Assembly: GCF_000178975.2 (NCBI RefSeq)
Contig: NC_015064.1
Location: forward strand, 1,116,001 to 1,180,000
Reading direction: 5' to 3'
DNA length: 64,000 nt
Origin: Granulicella tundricola MP5ACTX9
Lineage (GTDB): Bacteria; Acidobacteriota; Terriglobia; Terriglobales; Acidobacteriaceae
Shown here: positions 6,922-15,177 of the stretch, in pieces
How the letters are laid out: every line of letters starts with the position of its first letter
Numbering within the stretch: position 1 is the first letter of the stretch
Notes under the pieces: model-generated
Seen by the model: only the letters and a program-made list of their open reading frames with translations
What the model was told of the DNA's origin: nothing
Database searches by the model: none
Made by a program: the position numbers and the translations under genes

Positions 6922-8142
6922 ATGGAACTGTTGCCGACAAGTTTAGGGACCAGGCCGCGCCTCGCGGTAGAGATTCGGCCGGAGGGCGTCGTCGCCGCGC
7001 GGGCTGAGGACGCGCAGGCCCTGGTGTCGGCCGTCTCGCACGGCATCTTCGCGGAGGGTACGCTCGCACCTGGGTTGAAGCCCGGAAATCTGGTCGCACG
7101 TACGGCGGTCATCGGTGCAGTCAAAAAAGCGCTTGAAGCCGTTGCATTGAAGGAGCGGCAGGTAACCGTGGTCGTCCCGGACGCTGCCGTGCGCGTGCTG
7201 CTGCTGGACTTCGACGCGCTCCCCGCGAAGGTGGTAGAAGCTCTCCCCGTCGTCCGCTTCCGGCTCAAAAAGCTCCTGCCCTTCGACGCCGACGATGCCA
7301 TGGTGAGCTACCAGGTCATGTCGACCAGCCGCAATCTGGTGCGGGTCCTTGCGGTCGCAGTCCCGAAGGATGTCCTGCACGAGTACGAAGGCGTCATCCG
7401 CGAGGCTGGCTTTGAGCCCGGCGCCGTTCTGCCGAGCACCCTCGCAGCCCTCGCCGGCATGACTGAAGCCGATACCGCCTCGCTGGTCGTCAACGCGGGC
7501 GAATCGGCCGTGACCACAGCCATCGTTCGCGGCGGCGTTCTACTCCTGCACCGCACGGTCGATCTCGCCGCGGAGGGTATGCACGACCTGGTTGAAGCTG
7601 CCGCAATCATCCCGGTAGCTCCCGTCCTTGAGGTTCCCGTTGAACTGCTGGCGCTGCCGCTCGTAGACGCAGAAACCTCCGCAGGAGAGTGGGCCATGCA
7701 GGAGCCCGTAACCGGCTACGGCGTTCTGGACGACCACCACATCGATCAGGCCGAGCGCCTCGCCCAGACCATCATGGCGGAGGCCGCCGCCGAGATCGCA
7801 GAGCTGGAGCGCCTGGACCACGTTGCCGTCCTGCCCATCGCCCTCACCGGCCTGGAGATTGAAGAGGCTCGCCTGACCGCAGCCGCGCGTGAGGTCACGC
7901 AGGCAGTCAGCGTCGCCGCCGCCTACTTTGAAGACACCCTGGAGTCCTCGCCCGGTACGATCCTGGCCGCCGGAACCATGGGCGCCGACGTCCTCTGCCG
8001 CTTGCTCCGCGAAGCCGGCTTCGGAGCTGACGAGATCCGCGTCCGCGAGACAGTGGAAGCAACCATGCTCACCGGCGGAGCCGTCACCACGCGCGTACCG
8101 CCCGGCTGGATGGCCGGCGTGCGGGGGGCCCTGAGAAGCTAA
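6922..8142 (+). CDS. pilM: PilM-like actin-fold pilus assembly protein
   Basis: 406 residues. Position before PilN and PilO and the sequence pattern fit the PilM/GspL cytoplasmic actin-like fold: RLAVEIRPEGVVAARA at the start, VRFRLKKLLPFDADDAMVSY (the typical region before the ATP site) near residue 115, and SLVVNAGESAVTTAIVRGG near residue 190, equivalent to the second phosphate loop. PilM recruits the PilN N-terminus to the inner face of the membrane. It is divergent from proteobacterial PilM, and the C-terminal half is Ala/Glu-rich. Stop overlaps the pilN start (TAATG). Confidence 0.8.
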   Translation: MELLPTSLGTRPRLAVEIRPEGVVAARAEDAQALVSAVSHGIFAEGTLAPGLKPGNLVARTAVIGAVKKALEAVALKERQVTVVVPDAAVRVLLLDFDALPAKVVEALPVVRFRLKKLLPFDADDAMVSYQVMSTSRNLVRVLAVAVPKDVLHEYEGVIREAGFEPGAVLPSTLAALAGMTEADTASLVVNAGESAVTTAIVRGGVLLLHRTVDLAAEGMHDLVEAAAIIPVAPVLEVPVELLALPLVDAETSAGEWAMQEPVTGYGVLDDHHIDQAERLAQTIMAEAAAEIAELERLDHVAVLPIALTGLEIEEARLTAAAREVTQAVSVAAAYFEDTLESSPGTILAAGTMGADVLCRLLREAGFGADEIRVRETVEATMLTGGAVTTRVPPGWMAGVRGALRS

Positions 8143-8936
8143 TGCGTATCTCCATCAATCTCGCGAGCAAGCCCTTCGTCGAGCTCCGCCCGCTCTTCGC
8201 CAAGATTCGGCTGGCCATGGCCGTCTTGGCTGTCCTGGCCATCGGCTTCACTCTCTGGCTCAACGTCCTCACCGCCCGCGCCAAGGCCGCAACGGCCCAG
8301 ATGGATCGCGTCAAGGCCAGCACCGCCGACTTCCAGAACGAGCGCGCACGCAATGAAGCCCGCATGAAGCAGCCGCAGAATAAGGCCGTGCTGGATCGCT
8401 CGCTCTTCCTCAACCAGCTCTTCGCCAATAAGAGCTTCAGCTGGACCGCCACCATGATGGACCTGGAACGAGTCCTCCCCGAGGGCGTCCAGGTCACCAG
8501 CATCGAGCCCGTCATCAGCAAGGAAGGCGACGTGAACATCCGCCTGCGCGTCAGCGGCGACCGTGACCGCGCCATCCAGCTCGTCCGCAACCTCGAGACC
8601 TCGCAGCGCTTCCTCGGCCCACGCCTCGCAGGCGAGTCCGCCCTGACAGCAGACAAGGCCAAGGCTCTCGGCGGCCTGCAGAACGTCAGCGCCGCAGCCG
8701 GCGGCACCCCCATCGGCAGCGGCGTGGAGTTTGAGATCTTCAGCGGTTACAACCCACTGCAAGCCCCCAAACCCGCTTCTCCGAAGTCTTCAAAGTCATT
8801 GGCTCAATCCGTAGCTCAGGACCAGTCCCTGCCGCCTGCGCCCACCGTCGTTCATAATCGCCATCCAAAGAAGCCGTCGGCCGATGAGCCCACCGTCCCA
8901 GGCGCAGCCGCGACACCGAAAGGGGTGAAGCGATGA
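8142..8936 (+). CDS. pilN: PilN-like inner-membrane pilus assembly protein
   Basis: 264 residues. The N-terminus MRISINLASKPF is the PilN motif that docks onto PilM (consensus INLLP/INLAS). One membrane span follows (MAVLAVLAIGFTLWLNVL, about 26-43), then a periplasmic coiled coil and ferredoxin-like domain, with a Pro/Ser/Lys-rich tail of about 60 residues not typical of the family. Starts within the pilM stop and overlaps pilO by ATGA, so translation is coupled. Confidence 0.85.
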   Translation: MRISINLASKPFVELRPLFAKIRLAMAVLAVLAIGFTLWLNVLTARAKAATAQMDRVKASTADFQNERARNEARMKQPQNKAVLDRSLFLNQLFANKSFSWTATMMDLERVLPEGVQVTSIEPVISKEGDVNIRLRVSGDRDRAIQLVRNLETSQRFLGPRLAGESALTADKAKALGGLQNVSAAAGGTPIGSGVEFEIFSGYNPLQAPKPASPKSSKSLAQSVAQDQSLPPAPTVVHNRHPKKPSADEPTVPGAAATPKGVKR

Positions 8937-9628
8937 CCTCGCCCGCACGCGTCATGGCCGTCAATCTCAAGCGTCAGACCAAGGATTGGCTCAGCCCGCT
9001 GAACCTGCACTGGGCCGGCCTGGGCCTGCTCGGCCTGGTCAACCTGTATCTCATCATCCACATGGCCTTCGCCTGGCGCACCGCCAGCAGCCAGAACGCG
9101 GAAGCGCTCGCGCAGCAGCAGGTCGAGCTCAAGACCGCCGAGATCGCCGCCCGCCCGCTCCAGGGCCTGGACGCGAAGCTCAAGGACGCCAGCCAGAACG
9201 CAGACCGCTTCGCCCTCGAGCGCCTCCCCATCAGCTACTCGGAGGTCGCCAGCGAGCTCGGCAAGCTCGCCAAGACCGATAACGTCCGCCTCACCCGCGT
9301 CCAGTACGCCCAGAGCGCAGTCGATGGCGATGCCGCCGGCCAGCTCACCCAGGTCCAGATGGACGCCAGCCTTAGCGGCGACTATCGCTCGCTCGTCACC
9401 TTCATCAACGGCCTGGAACGCGACCGCGTCTTCTTCCTCATCAGCGCCGTCGCCCTCACCGGCCAGCAGACCGGCCAGGTCAACCTCCGCATCCGCATCA
9501 ACACCTATCTGCGCGGCGTCGGCTCGGCAGAGGAGATGGCACGCGTGCAGCTTGATACCGAAGCCGCCAAGACGCCCGCACCAGCGGTCGTCCCCATCTC
9601 CGCACCCGTCGCAGGAGGTGCGCGATGA
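8933..9628 (+). CDS. pilO: PilO-like inner-membrane pilus assembly protein
   Basis: 231 residues. Short cytoplasmic N-terminus, one membrane span (LHWAGLGLLGLVNLYLIIHMAF, about 24-45), a periplasmic coiled coil (about 50-85), then a PilO/GspM-like ferredoxin fold (DNVRLTRVQYAQS; YRSLVTFINGLERDRVFFLI). PilO heterodimerises with PilN to form the alignment complex between PilM and the secretin. ATGA overlaps on both sides couple it to pilN and to the next gene. Confidence 0.85.
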   Translation: MTSPARVMAVNLKRQTKDWLSPLNLHWAGLGLLGLVNLYLIIHMAFAWRTASSQNAEALAQQQVELKTAEIAARPLQGLDAKLKDASQNADRFALERLPISYSEVASELGKLAKTDNVRLTRVQYAQSAVDGDAAGQLTQVQMDASLSGDYRSLVTFINGLERDRVFFLISAVALTGQQTGQVNLRIRINTYLRGVGSAEEMARVQLDTEAAKTPAPAVVPISAPVAGGAR

Positions 9629-10296
9629 AGCTCGGAACAGAAGACAAGAAGAAGCTTTACCTGGTTAGCGGCGTCGGTGCGGTCGCACTGCTATGCCTCT
9701 ATCCGCTTTATAACGAACTCTTCGGGGGCCCCTCCGGCCCTCCGCCCGTAACCGCCCCGGTCATTAAGGACGTCACGCCCGCAGGCTCTTCCAGCAGCAG
9801 CACGGTCGCCCCGGGGAAGGCCGTCTCAGCGCCCCCGGGCTTCGCGGTCGGCGGCAAGATCGCGCAGAAGGTCGGCACCGGCGGTGGCCAGCTTGACCCC
9901 ACCCTGCACATGGAGGCGATGCACATCACGGAGGCTCTGGTCTACACCGGCACGGGCCGAAACATCTTCGCCGCCGGCCCGTCGCAGATGGAGATCGCCG
10001 CCATCGCCAAAGCCAAGGCCCCCGCACGCCCCATCCCGGTAGCCATAGCTGCGGCCCGTCCGGCTGAACCCACCGGCCCACCGCCGCCGCCGCCCATCGA
10101 CCTCAAGTTCTTCGGCACCTCCACCGCCGCCAACGGAACCCGCCGCGCCCTCCTGCTGCATGGTGATGACGTCTTCCTCGCCTCCGCCGGTGACGTCGTG
10201 CAACGCCGCTACCGCGTGGTTGAGATCGCCGCAAAGTCCATCATCGTAGAGGACATTCCCAACACCAACAAGCAGACGCTGCCGCTGACCAACTAA
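9625..10296 (+). CDS. PilP/GspC-like periplasmic linker protein
   Basis: 223 residues. Starts MKLGTEDKKKLYLVSGVGAV with one N-terminal membrane anchor (about 11-30), a Pro/Ala/Ser-rich linker (about 35-150), and a C-terminal compact beta domain (IDLKFFGTS...RRALLLHGDDVFLASAGDVV...YRVVEIAAKSIIVED) that matches the homology region of GspC/PilP proteins, which contact the outer-membrane secretin. Gene order after pilO is that of pilP. The beta-domain resemblance is by pattern, so the symbol is left open. Confidence 0.7.
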   Translation: MKLGTEDKKKLYLVSGVGAVALLCLYPLYNELFGGPSGPPPVTAPVIKDVTPAGSSSSSTVAPGKAVSAPPGFAVGGKIAQKVGTGGGQLDPTLHMEAMHITEALVYTGTGRNIFAAGPSQMEIAAIAKAKAPARPIPVAIAAARPAEPTGPPPPPPIDLKFFGTSTAANGTRRALLLHGDDVFLASAGDVVQRRYRVVEIAAKSIIVEDIPNTNKQTLPLTN

Positions 10297-10302
10297 AACG
10301 CC

Positions 10303-11256
10303 ATGAACAGGCCCCTGAACAAGACGAAGGCGCAAGGCGAGGATGGATTCCTGCTGGTCGCGCTCGTCGTGGCCATCTTCCTCATCCTGCTCGCGCTCAG
10401 CGTCGCCGCCCCGCGTGTCGCCAGGCAGTTGCAGCGGGAGCGAGAGGTGGAGTCCGCACACCGCGCCAACCAGTATGTCCGCGCCATCCGCCTGTACTAC
10501 AAGAAGTTCGGCAACTATCCCGCGTCCATGGAAGCGCTGAAGAAATCCAACAACATCCGCTTCCTGCGCCAGGAATATGTAGACCCGCTCACCGGCAAAA
10601 GCGACTGGCGGCTCATCCGCGTCGGCACCAACAAGACCAAGGTCAAAGGCTTCTTCGGCGAGGATCTTCCCGGCCTGGCTGGCGGACTTGGCTCGGCAGC
10701 CAACCTCGGCTCAGCCGCAAGCTCCGGCTCCGGCTTCGGCTCTGGGAGTGCCTTCGGATCGTCAAGCGGCAGCGGCAGCGGAGCCAGTGGTCTGGGTGGC
10801 ACCTCAGGCACCACAGGAATCACCTCCGGCTCAGGAACCACCACTGGGACTGGCACCGGGACAGGCACCGGGTCAAGCTCCGGTTCATCCTTCGGCTCAA
10901 ACAGCGGCTTCGGCAGCGCAAGCAGCCAGGATGCCTCCTCGCTCGGCGGCTCAAGCGGCCCGTTCATGGGTGTAGGCTCCGCCAAAACAGGCGAGGCCAT
11001 CCTCGTCGTCAACGAGCAGACCAACTACGAAGACTGGGAGTTCCTCTACGATCCGCGCATCGAGCAGATGTACGCCAAGTCCAGCCTGCTCGGCGGCGTC
11101 TCCTCCGGCTCGAGCTCGGGCTCCCTGGGCTCGCTCGGAGGCAGCAGCAGCGCAGGGCAGGGAACGACCGGCAGCCCAACCAGCCCAACGAGCGGTTTTG
11201 GCAGTCCCACCACGCCGACCAACCCGACCTCGCCCACGTCCCCTACCCCCCAGTAG
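10303..11256 (+). CDS. Type II/IV pseudopilin with long Gly/Ser-rich tail
   Basis: 317 residues. N-terminus has a prepilin-like segment: EDGFLLVALVVAIFLILLAL (about 14-33), i.e. Gly before a Phe and a hydrophobic helix, but the usual Glu at mature position 5 is Ala. A GspG-like region follows (HRANQYVRAIRLYYKKFGNYP...YVDPLTGKSDWRLI), ending near residue 115. From about 120 to 215 and again after 265 the chain is low-complexity Gly/Ser/Thr/Pro. Last gene of the pilus run, 6 bp after the PilP-like gene. The conserved GspG region supports a minor or major pseudopilin; the tail is unusual. Confidence 0.75.
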   Translation: MNRPLNKTKAQGEDGFLLVALVVAIFLILLALSVAAPRVARQLQREREVESAHRANQYVRAIRLYYKKFGNYPASMEALKKSNNIRFLRQEYVDPLTGKSDWRLIRVGTNKTKVKGFFGEDLPGLAGGLGSAANLGSAASSGSGFGSGSAFGSSSGSGSGASGLGGTSGTTGITSGSGTTTGTGTGTGTGSSSGSSFGSNSGFGSASSQDASSLGGSSGPFMGVGSAKTGEAILVVNEQTNYEDWEFLYDPRIEQMYAKSSLLGGVSSGSSSGSLGSLGGSSSAGQGTTGSPTSPTSGFGSPTTPTNPTSPTSPTPQ

Positions 11257-11275
11257 GGAACGCGGGCGTAACCGA

Positions 11276-12526
11276 TTAGATCCCTTCCAGCATCTCTGCC
11301 CGTGGATCATCCGGGTTCAGCTTAGCCAGCTCCCGCAGAATCTCCTTCGACCGTTCATCCTGGATCTTCGGCACCACAATCTTGACCTCCACGATCTGGT
11401 CGCCGCGCAGCCCTTCATTCACCGCTGACGGCACACCCTTCTCGCGCAGCCGCAGCTTCTGTCCGTTCTGCGTACCCGGCGGAATCCTAAGCTGGCTGCG
11501 GCCATCGATCGTCGGCACATCGATCTTCGCGCCCAGCGCGGCTTCCATCAACGTGACTGGAATCGTCGCGTAGATATCGTCCGCCGTGCGCGTAAACACC
11601 GGGTGCGAGCCGATCTTGATGATCAGGAACAGATCGCCGTTCCCGCCGCCATTGATCCCCGCATTCCCTTTGCCCGCCAGCCGAATCCGCTGCCCATCCC
11701 GCGTCCCCGGCTTGATCCGGAACTCCAACGGCTCGCGCCTGGTCACCACGCCGGCCCCATCGCAGGTCGCGCAGGAGTTCTGCACCTGGCCGGAGCCGCC
11801 GCAGCGCGGGCACTGGATGTTGAACTTCATACGCCCGCCCATCTGCGTCACCTGGCCGGAGCCACTGCACTCCGGGCACTCCATCGCGCCGCCTGTCGTG
11901 GACTTGCCTTTGCAGGTCGGGCAGGCCTCCTGGCGCTGAATCTCCAGCCGAGTCGTCCCGCCGCGAACCGCCGTCCAGAAGTCGATCGACACCTGATACT
12001 CCAGGTCTGTACCGGCTTGCGGACCACGCTGCGCGGTCTTGCCTCCGCCTCCGCCGTTGAACATGCCGGAGAAGATGTCCTTGAACGATCCGCCGAAACC
12101 TGCGCCTTCGTTCTGTTTCGCGCTGCCCCCTCCCGGTTGCTGCTGGAAGTCGGTGAAGTCGAACCCGCCGAAGTCGAACGGAACCTCCTGCCCGCCGTAC
12201 GATCCGCGTCCGCCGCTGCGTGGAGGCGCGCCGCCTGCAAACGGATTGCCCCCATATCCGCCACGCGACGCTGCCTCAGCCGCCGCAGGGTCGATGTTGT
12301 CCGAGTAGAAGCCGAGCTGATCGTAGATCTTGCGCTTCTTCTCGTCGGACAGAATATCGTTGGCTTCGGAGATCTCTTTGAACTTCTCCTCGGCCTTCTT
12401 GTCGCCGGGATTCACGTCCGGATGATGCTTGCGTGCAAGCTTGCGGAACGCCTTGCGGATCTCATCCGTGGTGGCGCCCTTCTTGATGCCTAAAGCGGCG
12501 TAGTAGTCCTTGTTCTGTGTTGCCAT
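11276..12526 (-). CDS. dnaJ: Chaperone DnaJ (Hsp40)
   Basis: 416 residues. J domain at 1-75 (DYYAALGIKKGATTDEIRKA; HPD motif at about residue 35) stimulates DnaK ATP hydrolysis. A Gly/Phe-rich linker (about 80-180) is followed by the zinc-finger region with CxxCxGxG repeats: CPTCKGK, CPECSGSG, CPRCGGSG, CATCDGAG (about 210-275). The C-terminal substrate-binding domains follow. DnaK is 2.6 kb upstream on the same strand with unrelated genes between, rather than adjacent. The start ATG gives the conserved J domain from residue 5. Confidence 0.96.
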   Translation of the reverse strand: MATQNKDYYAALGIKKGATTDEIRKAFRKLARKHHPDVNPGDKKAEEKFKEISEANDILSDEKKRKIYDQLGFYSDNIDPAAAEAASRGGYGGNPFAGGAPPRSGGRGSYGGQEVPFDFGGFDFTDFQQQPGGGSAKQNEGAGFGGSFKDIFSGMFNGGGGGKTAQRGPQAGTDLEYQVSIDFWTAVRGGTTRLEIQRQEACPTCKGKSTTGGAMECPECSGSGQVTQMGGRMKFNIQCPRCGGSGQVQNSCATCDGAGVVTRREPLEFRIKPGTRDGQRIRLAGKGNAGINGGGNGDLFLIIKIGSHPVFTRTADDIYATIPVTLMEAALGAKIDVPTIDGRSQLRIPPGTQNGQKLRLREKGVPSAVNEGLRGDQIVEVKIVVPKIQDERSKEILRELAKLNPDDPRAEMLEGI

Positions 12527-12538
12527 ATCAGTTCGTCC

Positions 12539-12922
12539 TTATGCGGCGTTCGAGCGGAGAGCTCCGGTTTTCTTGTCGATTGGGGCAGGCCTTACATCCT
12601 GCTGAATGATCGTGTCGCTGGCGTCGCGTGCGCACTCCAGGTCATAGTGGGTCTGTAGATTCATCCAGAACTCAGGCGTCATGTGGAAGTAGCGAGCCAG
12701 CCTGAGCGCGGTATCGGCAGTGATTCCACGCCGTTCGTTCACGATCTCGCTGACGCGCGTCGCTGGAACGCGAATCGCCATGGCGAGCGCATTGGCGCTC
12801 AACTTCAAGGGGATCAGGAACTCCTCACGCAGCATCTCGCCGGGATGCGTCGGCGGAATCCGGCCCTTCGACCTCTCTTGAGTCGGACTAATGGTAGTCG
12901 ACGATTTCGACTTCAAAGGCAT
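12539..12922 (-). CDS. higA: Antitoxin HigA, XRE family
   Basis: About 127 residues from ATG 12922. The core RIPPTHPGEMLREEFL followed by an HTH (LSANALAMAIRVPATRVSEI) and ARYFHMTPEFWMNLQTHYDL is characteristic of HigA antitoxins, which bind HigB and repress the operon. There is no ATG or GTG between the higB stop and the conserved core except the ATG of GEM, so I place the start at the ATG inside the 3' end of higB (35-bp overlap); an ATT start near 12896 is the alternative. The C-terminal extension after the HTH is usual. Toxin-first order is typical of higBA. Confidence 0.88.
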   Translation of the reverse strand: MPLKSKSSTTISPTQERSKGRIPPTHPGEMLREEFLIPLKLSANALAMAIRVPATRVSEIVNERRGITADTALRLARYFHMTPEFWMNLQTHYDLECARDASDTIIQQDVRPAPIDKKTGALRSNAA

Positions 12923-13166
12923 TCGGCTCCTCCCATCGGAAACAGATTCGATACTGCTGATTGACTCGGATACTATGCTGCCCCTTACGGTCACCCTTCA
13001 ACGCTTCGAGATGATTGCCCAGGGGAACTGCAAGCTCGGAAAGGAGACGGACTGCATGCAGCGCAGACAGCTTCCGCAGGATGACCTTCTCCAGTCCAGA
13101 GAAGCGGCGGCTTCTTTCGCGTGAGAAGATGCGTTCTGTCTCGCGATCTGCAAACGTTCGAATCAC
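12888..13166 (-). CDS. higB: Toxin HigB, RelE-superfamily mRNA interferase
   Basis: 92 residues starting at GTG 13166 (MIRTFADRETERIFSRERSR). The pattern MIRTF...LRKLSALHAVRLLSEL...VPLGNHLEALKGDRKGQHSIRVNQQYRICFRW...VEIVDYH is the HigB fold, a ribosome-dependent mRNA endonuclease; the C-terminal IVDYH is the usual ending, with the catalytic His. Toxin precedes and overlaps the antitoxin. A palindrome at 13186-13198 just upstream is a candidate autoregulatory operator. Confidence 0.92.
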   Translation of the reverse strand: MIRTFADRETERIFSRERSRRFSGLEKVILRKLSALHAVRLLSELAVPLGNHLEALKGDRKGQHSIRVNQQYRICFRWEEPNAFEVEIVDYH

Positions 13167-13185
13167 TTCATCAGCTTACACGCTC

Positions 13186-13198
13186 AGCGTTATACGCT
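13186..13198 (-). promoter_or_regulatory. Candidate HigA operator before higB
   Basis: Inverted repeat AGCGT-TAT-ACGCT centred 26 bp upstream of the higB start. On the minus strand TTGACT lies a few bases further upstream, so the palindrome falls in the promoter region, as expected for autorepression by the HigAB complex. Family knowledge plus sequence; not proven. Confidence 0.45.
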
Positions 13199-13210
13199 TC
13201 CAGTCAAACG

Positions 13211-14014
13211 TCACTCAGCCTGGCACGTAGGGCACCAGAACAGGTTCCGGGAAGCCACAATCTTCGTCTTGATCGCCGTGCCGCAGATAAAGCAAGGCCG
13301 CCCCGTCCGCCTGTAGACATAGTGCGCCTCCTCGTTCAGCGCCTCACCCGTCTTATGCGGACGATCCTTCGCCTTCGTCGTCACGATCCGCCGATCCACC
13401 ATCGCATCCGGCATCAGCTTCACGGCATCCTTGTAGATCGCCTCCAGCGTCTTCTGGGGCACCTCATTCCCCGGCTTGAAAGGACTCAGCCGCGCACGAA
13501 ACAGCAGCTCCGCCCGATAGATATTTCCCACACCCGCCAGGATCGATTGGTCCATCAGCAACTGCCCAATGTCGGTCTTGCGCGTCGCAATCCGCTCCAG
13601 CATGGGTCCCGGCTTGTCATGGTTCAGCGGGTCAGGTCCAAGCCGGTCCAGCAGCGTCTGCCACTTCTCCGCATTCCATAGCGAGCAGTCCGTAGGCCCG
13701 CGCAGCTCCAGCCAGTCCGTCTTCGTCCAGATCCTCAGCCGTAGTGCGCCGCGAGGCTCCGGCATCGGCGGATGCCCTTCGCTGAAGTCGCCGTACAGTC
13801 CCATGTGGACGTGCAGGATGCGCTGCTCGCCTTCAATCTTCCCGAAGTCGTATCCCAGGTGCTTGCCCACAGCCGTCACCTTCACCAGCGTGCGCCCATC
13901 GAGCAGCGGAGCATCCGTGAACCGGCCCTGCGGCGAATCCACCCGCACCTTCTTACCCGCAAACACTTCGTTGTGCAGATTCGCCCAGCGATGAAGCTCA
14001 TTTCCCTCAGGCAT
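13211..14014 (-). CDS. DNA glycosylase of the Fpg/Nei family
   Basis: 267 residues. Begins MPEGNELHR: Pro2 and Glu3 are the catalytic residues of bifunctional glycosylase/AP lyases that remove oxidised bases. The helix-two-turn-helix region contains DQSILAGVGNIYRAELLFRA (about 160-180) and the C-terminal zinc finger has CFICGT and WCPTCQ (about 240-265). The PEGNELHR start and overall layout look closer to the Nei-type (endonuclease VIII-like) branch than to MutM, but I leave the symbol open. Ends 44 bp from the higB start; oriented with the surrounding minus-strand genes. Confidence 0.9.
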   Translation of the reverse strand: MPEGNELHRWANLHNEVFAGKKVRVDSPQGRFTDAPLLDGRTLVKVTAVGKHLGYDFGKIEGEQRILHVHMGLYGDFSEGHPPMPEPRGALRLRIWTKTDWLELRGPTDCSLWNAEKWQTLLDRLGPDPLNHDKPGPMLERIATRKTDIGQLLMDQSILAGVGNIYRAELLFRARLSPFKPGNEVPQKTLEAIYKDAVKLMPDAMVDRRIVTTKAKDRPHKTGEALNEEAHYVYRRTGRPCFICGTAIKTKIVASRNLFWCPTCQAE

Positions 14015-14019
14015 CTTGT

Positions 14020-14697
14020 TTATTCCTTCACCGGTCCCGCATCAGGGTCGGACTGCTGAATCTCCCGCACCACCTCACGCGCAATATCCCGAGCCTCACG
14101 AGCCGGCACCCGCCGCGTCCGTCTTGGCCGCCCACCCGACTCCAGCTCATACCGATAGTGTTCGATGATCCGGTCCGGCGTCCACAGAGCCCAGTGGTTG
14201 CCCTTCTGGTTGTGCATGCGGTTGATCTGGATCTCATCCATCTGCCGCATCAGATGTTCGAGATCGTCGTAGTGCTCGGCATACATGGACTCGGCTGATT
14301 CAATCAGCGGCTGCATATCCACATACACCGGCTGCGCCCACTCATAGAACGTGTGCCAGACGTCGTAGACGTCCAGGTGGCCCTTCTTGACCAGCAAGGA
14401 AAGGTGCTCATAGAAATCGAGCACCTCAAACACACTCACCGGGGGCGCTTCAAGACTCCAAGCCAACAGCGCCGGCTGATCCTCGTTGCTTACATCCAGA
14501 CGTGCCTGCGCCAGCCTGCGTCGCGCCCCCACAAAATTTTCAGAAAGGAAGAAGCTCAACTGCTTCTCAAGATTCTCCACCGAACGATAGTTCCGTTCAT
14601 GCCGAAGCTGGAGGCCCGCATATCCAATCGCGCCCACGCTGGTCAGTACCAGAATCGAGGTCGCAACGGCCTGCACGGCCACCCAGTCAACGGCCAC
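14020..14697 (-). CDS. Membrane-anchored protein, DUF4760-like
   Basis: 225 residues. One N-terminal membrane span (WVAVQAVATSILVLTSVGAIGYAG, about 5-28) followed by a cytoplasmic helical domain with VFEVLDFYEHLSLLVKKGHLD near residue 90, the layout of DUF4760-type proteins of unknown function. C-terminus is Arg-rich (GGRPRRTRRVPAREARDI). It begins 3 bp downstream of the stop of the 56-residue gene and ends 5 bp before the glycosylase start, so the three are probably one transcript. Confidence 0.65.
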   Translation of the reverse strand: MAVDWVAVQAVATSILVLTSVGAIGYAGLQLRHERNYRSVENLEKQLSFFLSENFVGARRRLAQARLDVSNEDQPALLAWSLEAPPVSVFEVLDFYEHLSLLVKKGHLDVYDVWHTFYEWAQPVYVDMQPLIESAESMYAEHYDDLEHLMRQMDEIQINRMHNQKGNHWALWTPDRIIEHYRYELESGGRPRRTRRVPAREARDIAREVVREIQQSDPDAGPVKE

Positions 14698-14700
14698 GCA

Positions 14701-14871
14701 CTAGTTCCAGAACTGCGATGCTTCAATGGCCTCGATCGAGATCGTCTGATCGGGCTCCATCTGGCGCATCTTGAAGGCAAACTGTTCCGCTTCGGCTTCA
14801 TTGTCGAACATCATCCGGTTGTAAAGCTGACCGGCGCGAAGCTGATCGCATTTCCACATGGTGTCTGTCAT
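14701..14871 (-). CDS. Small soluble protein (56 residues)
   Basis: Reads MTDTMWKCDQLRAGQLYNRM, then MFDNEAEAEQFAFKMRQMEP and a tail ending ASQFWN. The phrase pattern (Asn-Glu-Ala-Glu-Ala-Glu, Phe-Ala, Met-Arg-Gln-Met-Glu-Pro) is seen in small conserved proteins of unknown function in this group of bacteria. The start is supported by GGAGG 9 bp upstream of the ATG. First gene of a likely operon with the membrane protein and the Fpg/Nei gene. Too short for standard ORF cutoffs; function unknown. Confidence 0.6.
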   Translation of the reverse strand: MTDTMWKCDQLRAGQLYNRMMFDNEAEAEQFAFKMRQMEPDQTISIEAIEASQFWN

Positions 14872-15177
14872 CGGTTTGCCTCCAGGAGATGAAATTGAAC
14901 TACGCGTACCTCAGTCGTTCAGGAGCTCTACTCGGGGCCCAACTCCTCATGCCTTGTTTCAACACCGGTTCACATCGTTTGACGCACGTTAACAGTCCCG
15001 GGAGTCAGAATCTTTCCTGTGAATACGAACCGGCAAGCAGATCGGTTTCTTTTATTCTTCCTGCCAACATTCTTCCTACGAAGCCTCTATCGGCAACTTC
15101 GCAGTCACGTTACAGCCCCACCACGTCCAGGCCGGGTGACGAGGGATACAACTCCCTCGCCACGCCGCCCTGATTCG
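14872..15177. other. Gene-free interval between small gene and dnaK
   Basis: 306 bp. A plus-strand frame (14889-15173, 94 codons) is open, but it lacks a spaced ribosome binding site and any recognisable composition, so it is not called. A short hairpin CGAGGGA/TCCCTCG is present near 15139-15158, without a T run on either strand. Confidence 0.5.

Noticed and set aside
14889..15173. 94-codon plus-strand frame in the gap before dnaK
   Set aside because: No spaced ribosome binding site (the AGGAG abuts the ATG and belongs to the opposite-strand gene), and no recognisable protein character.
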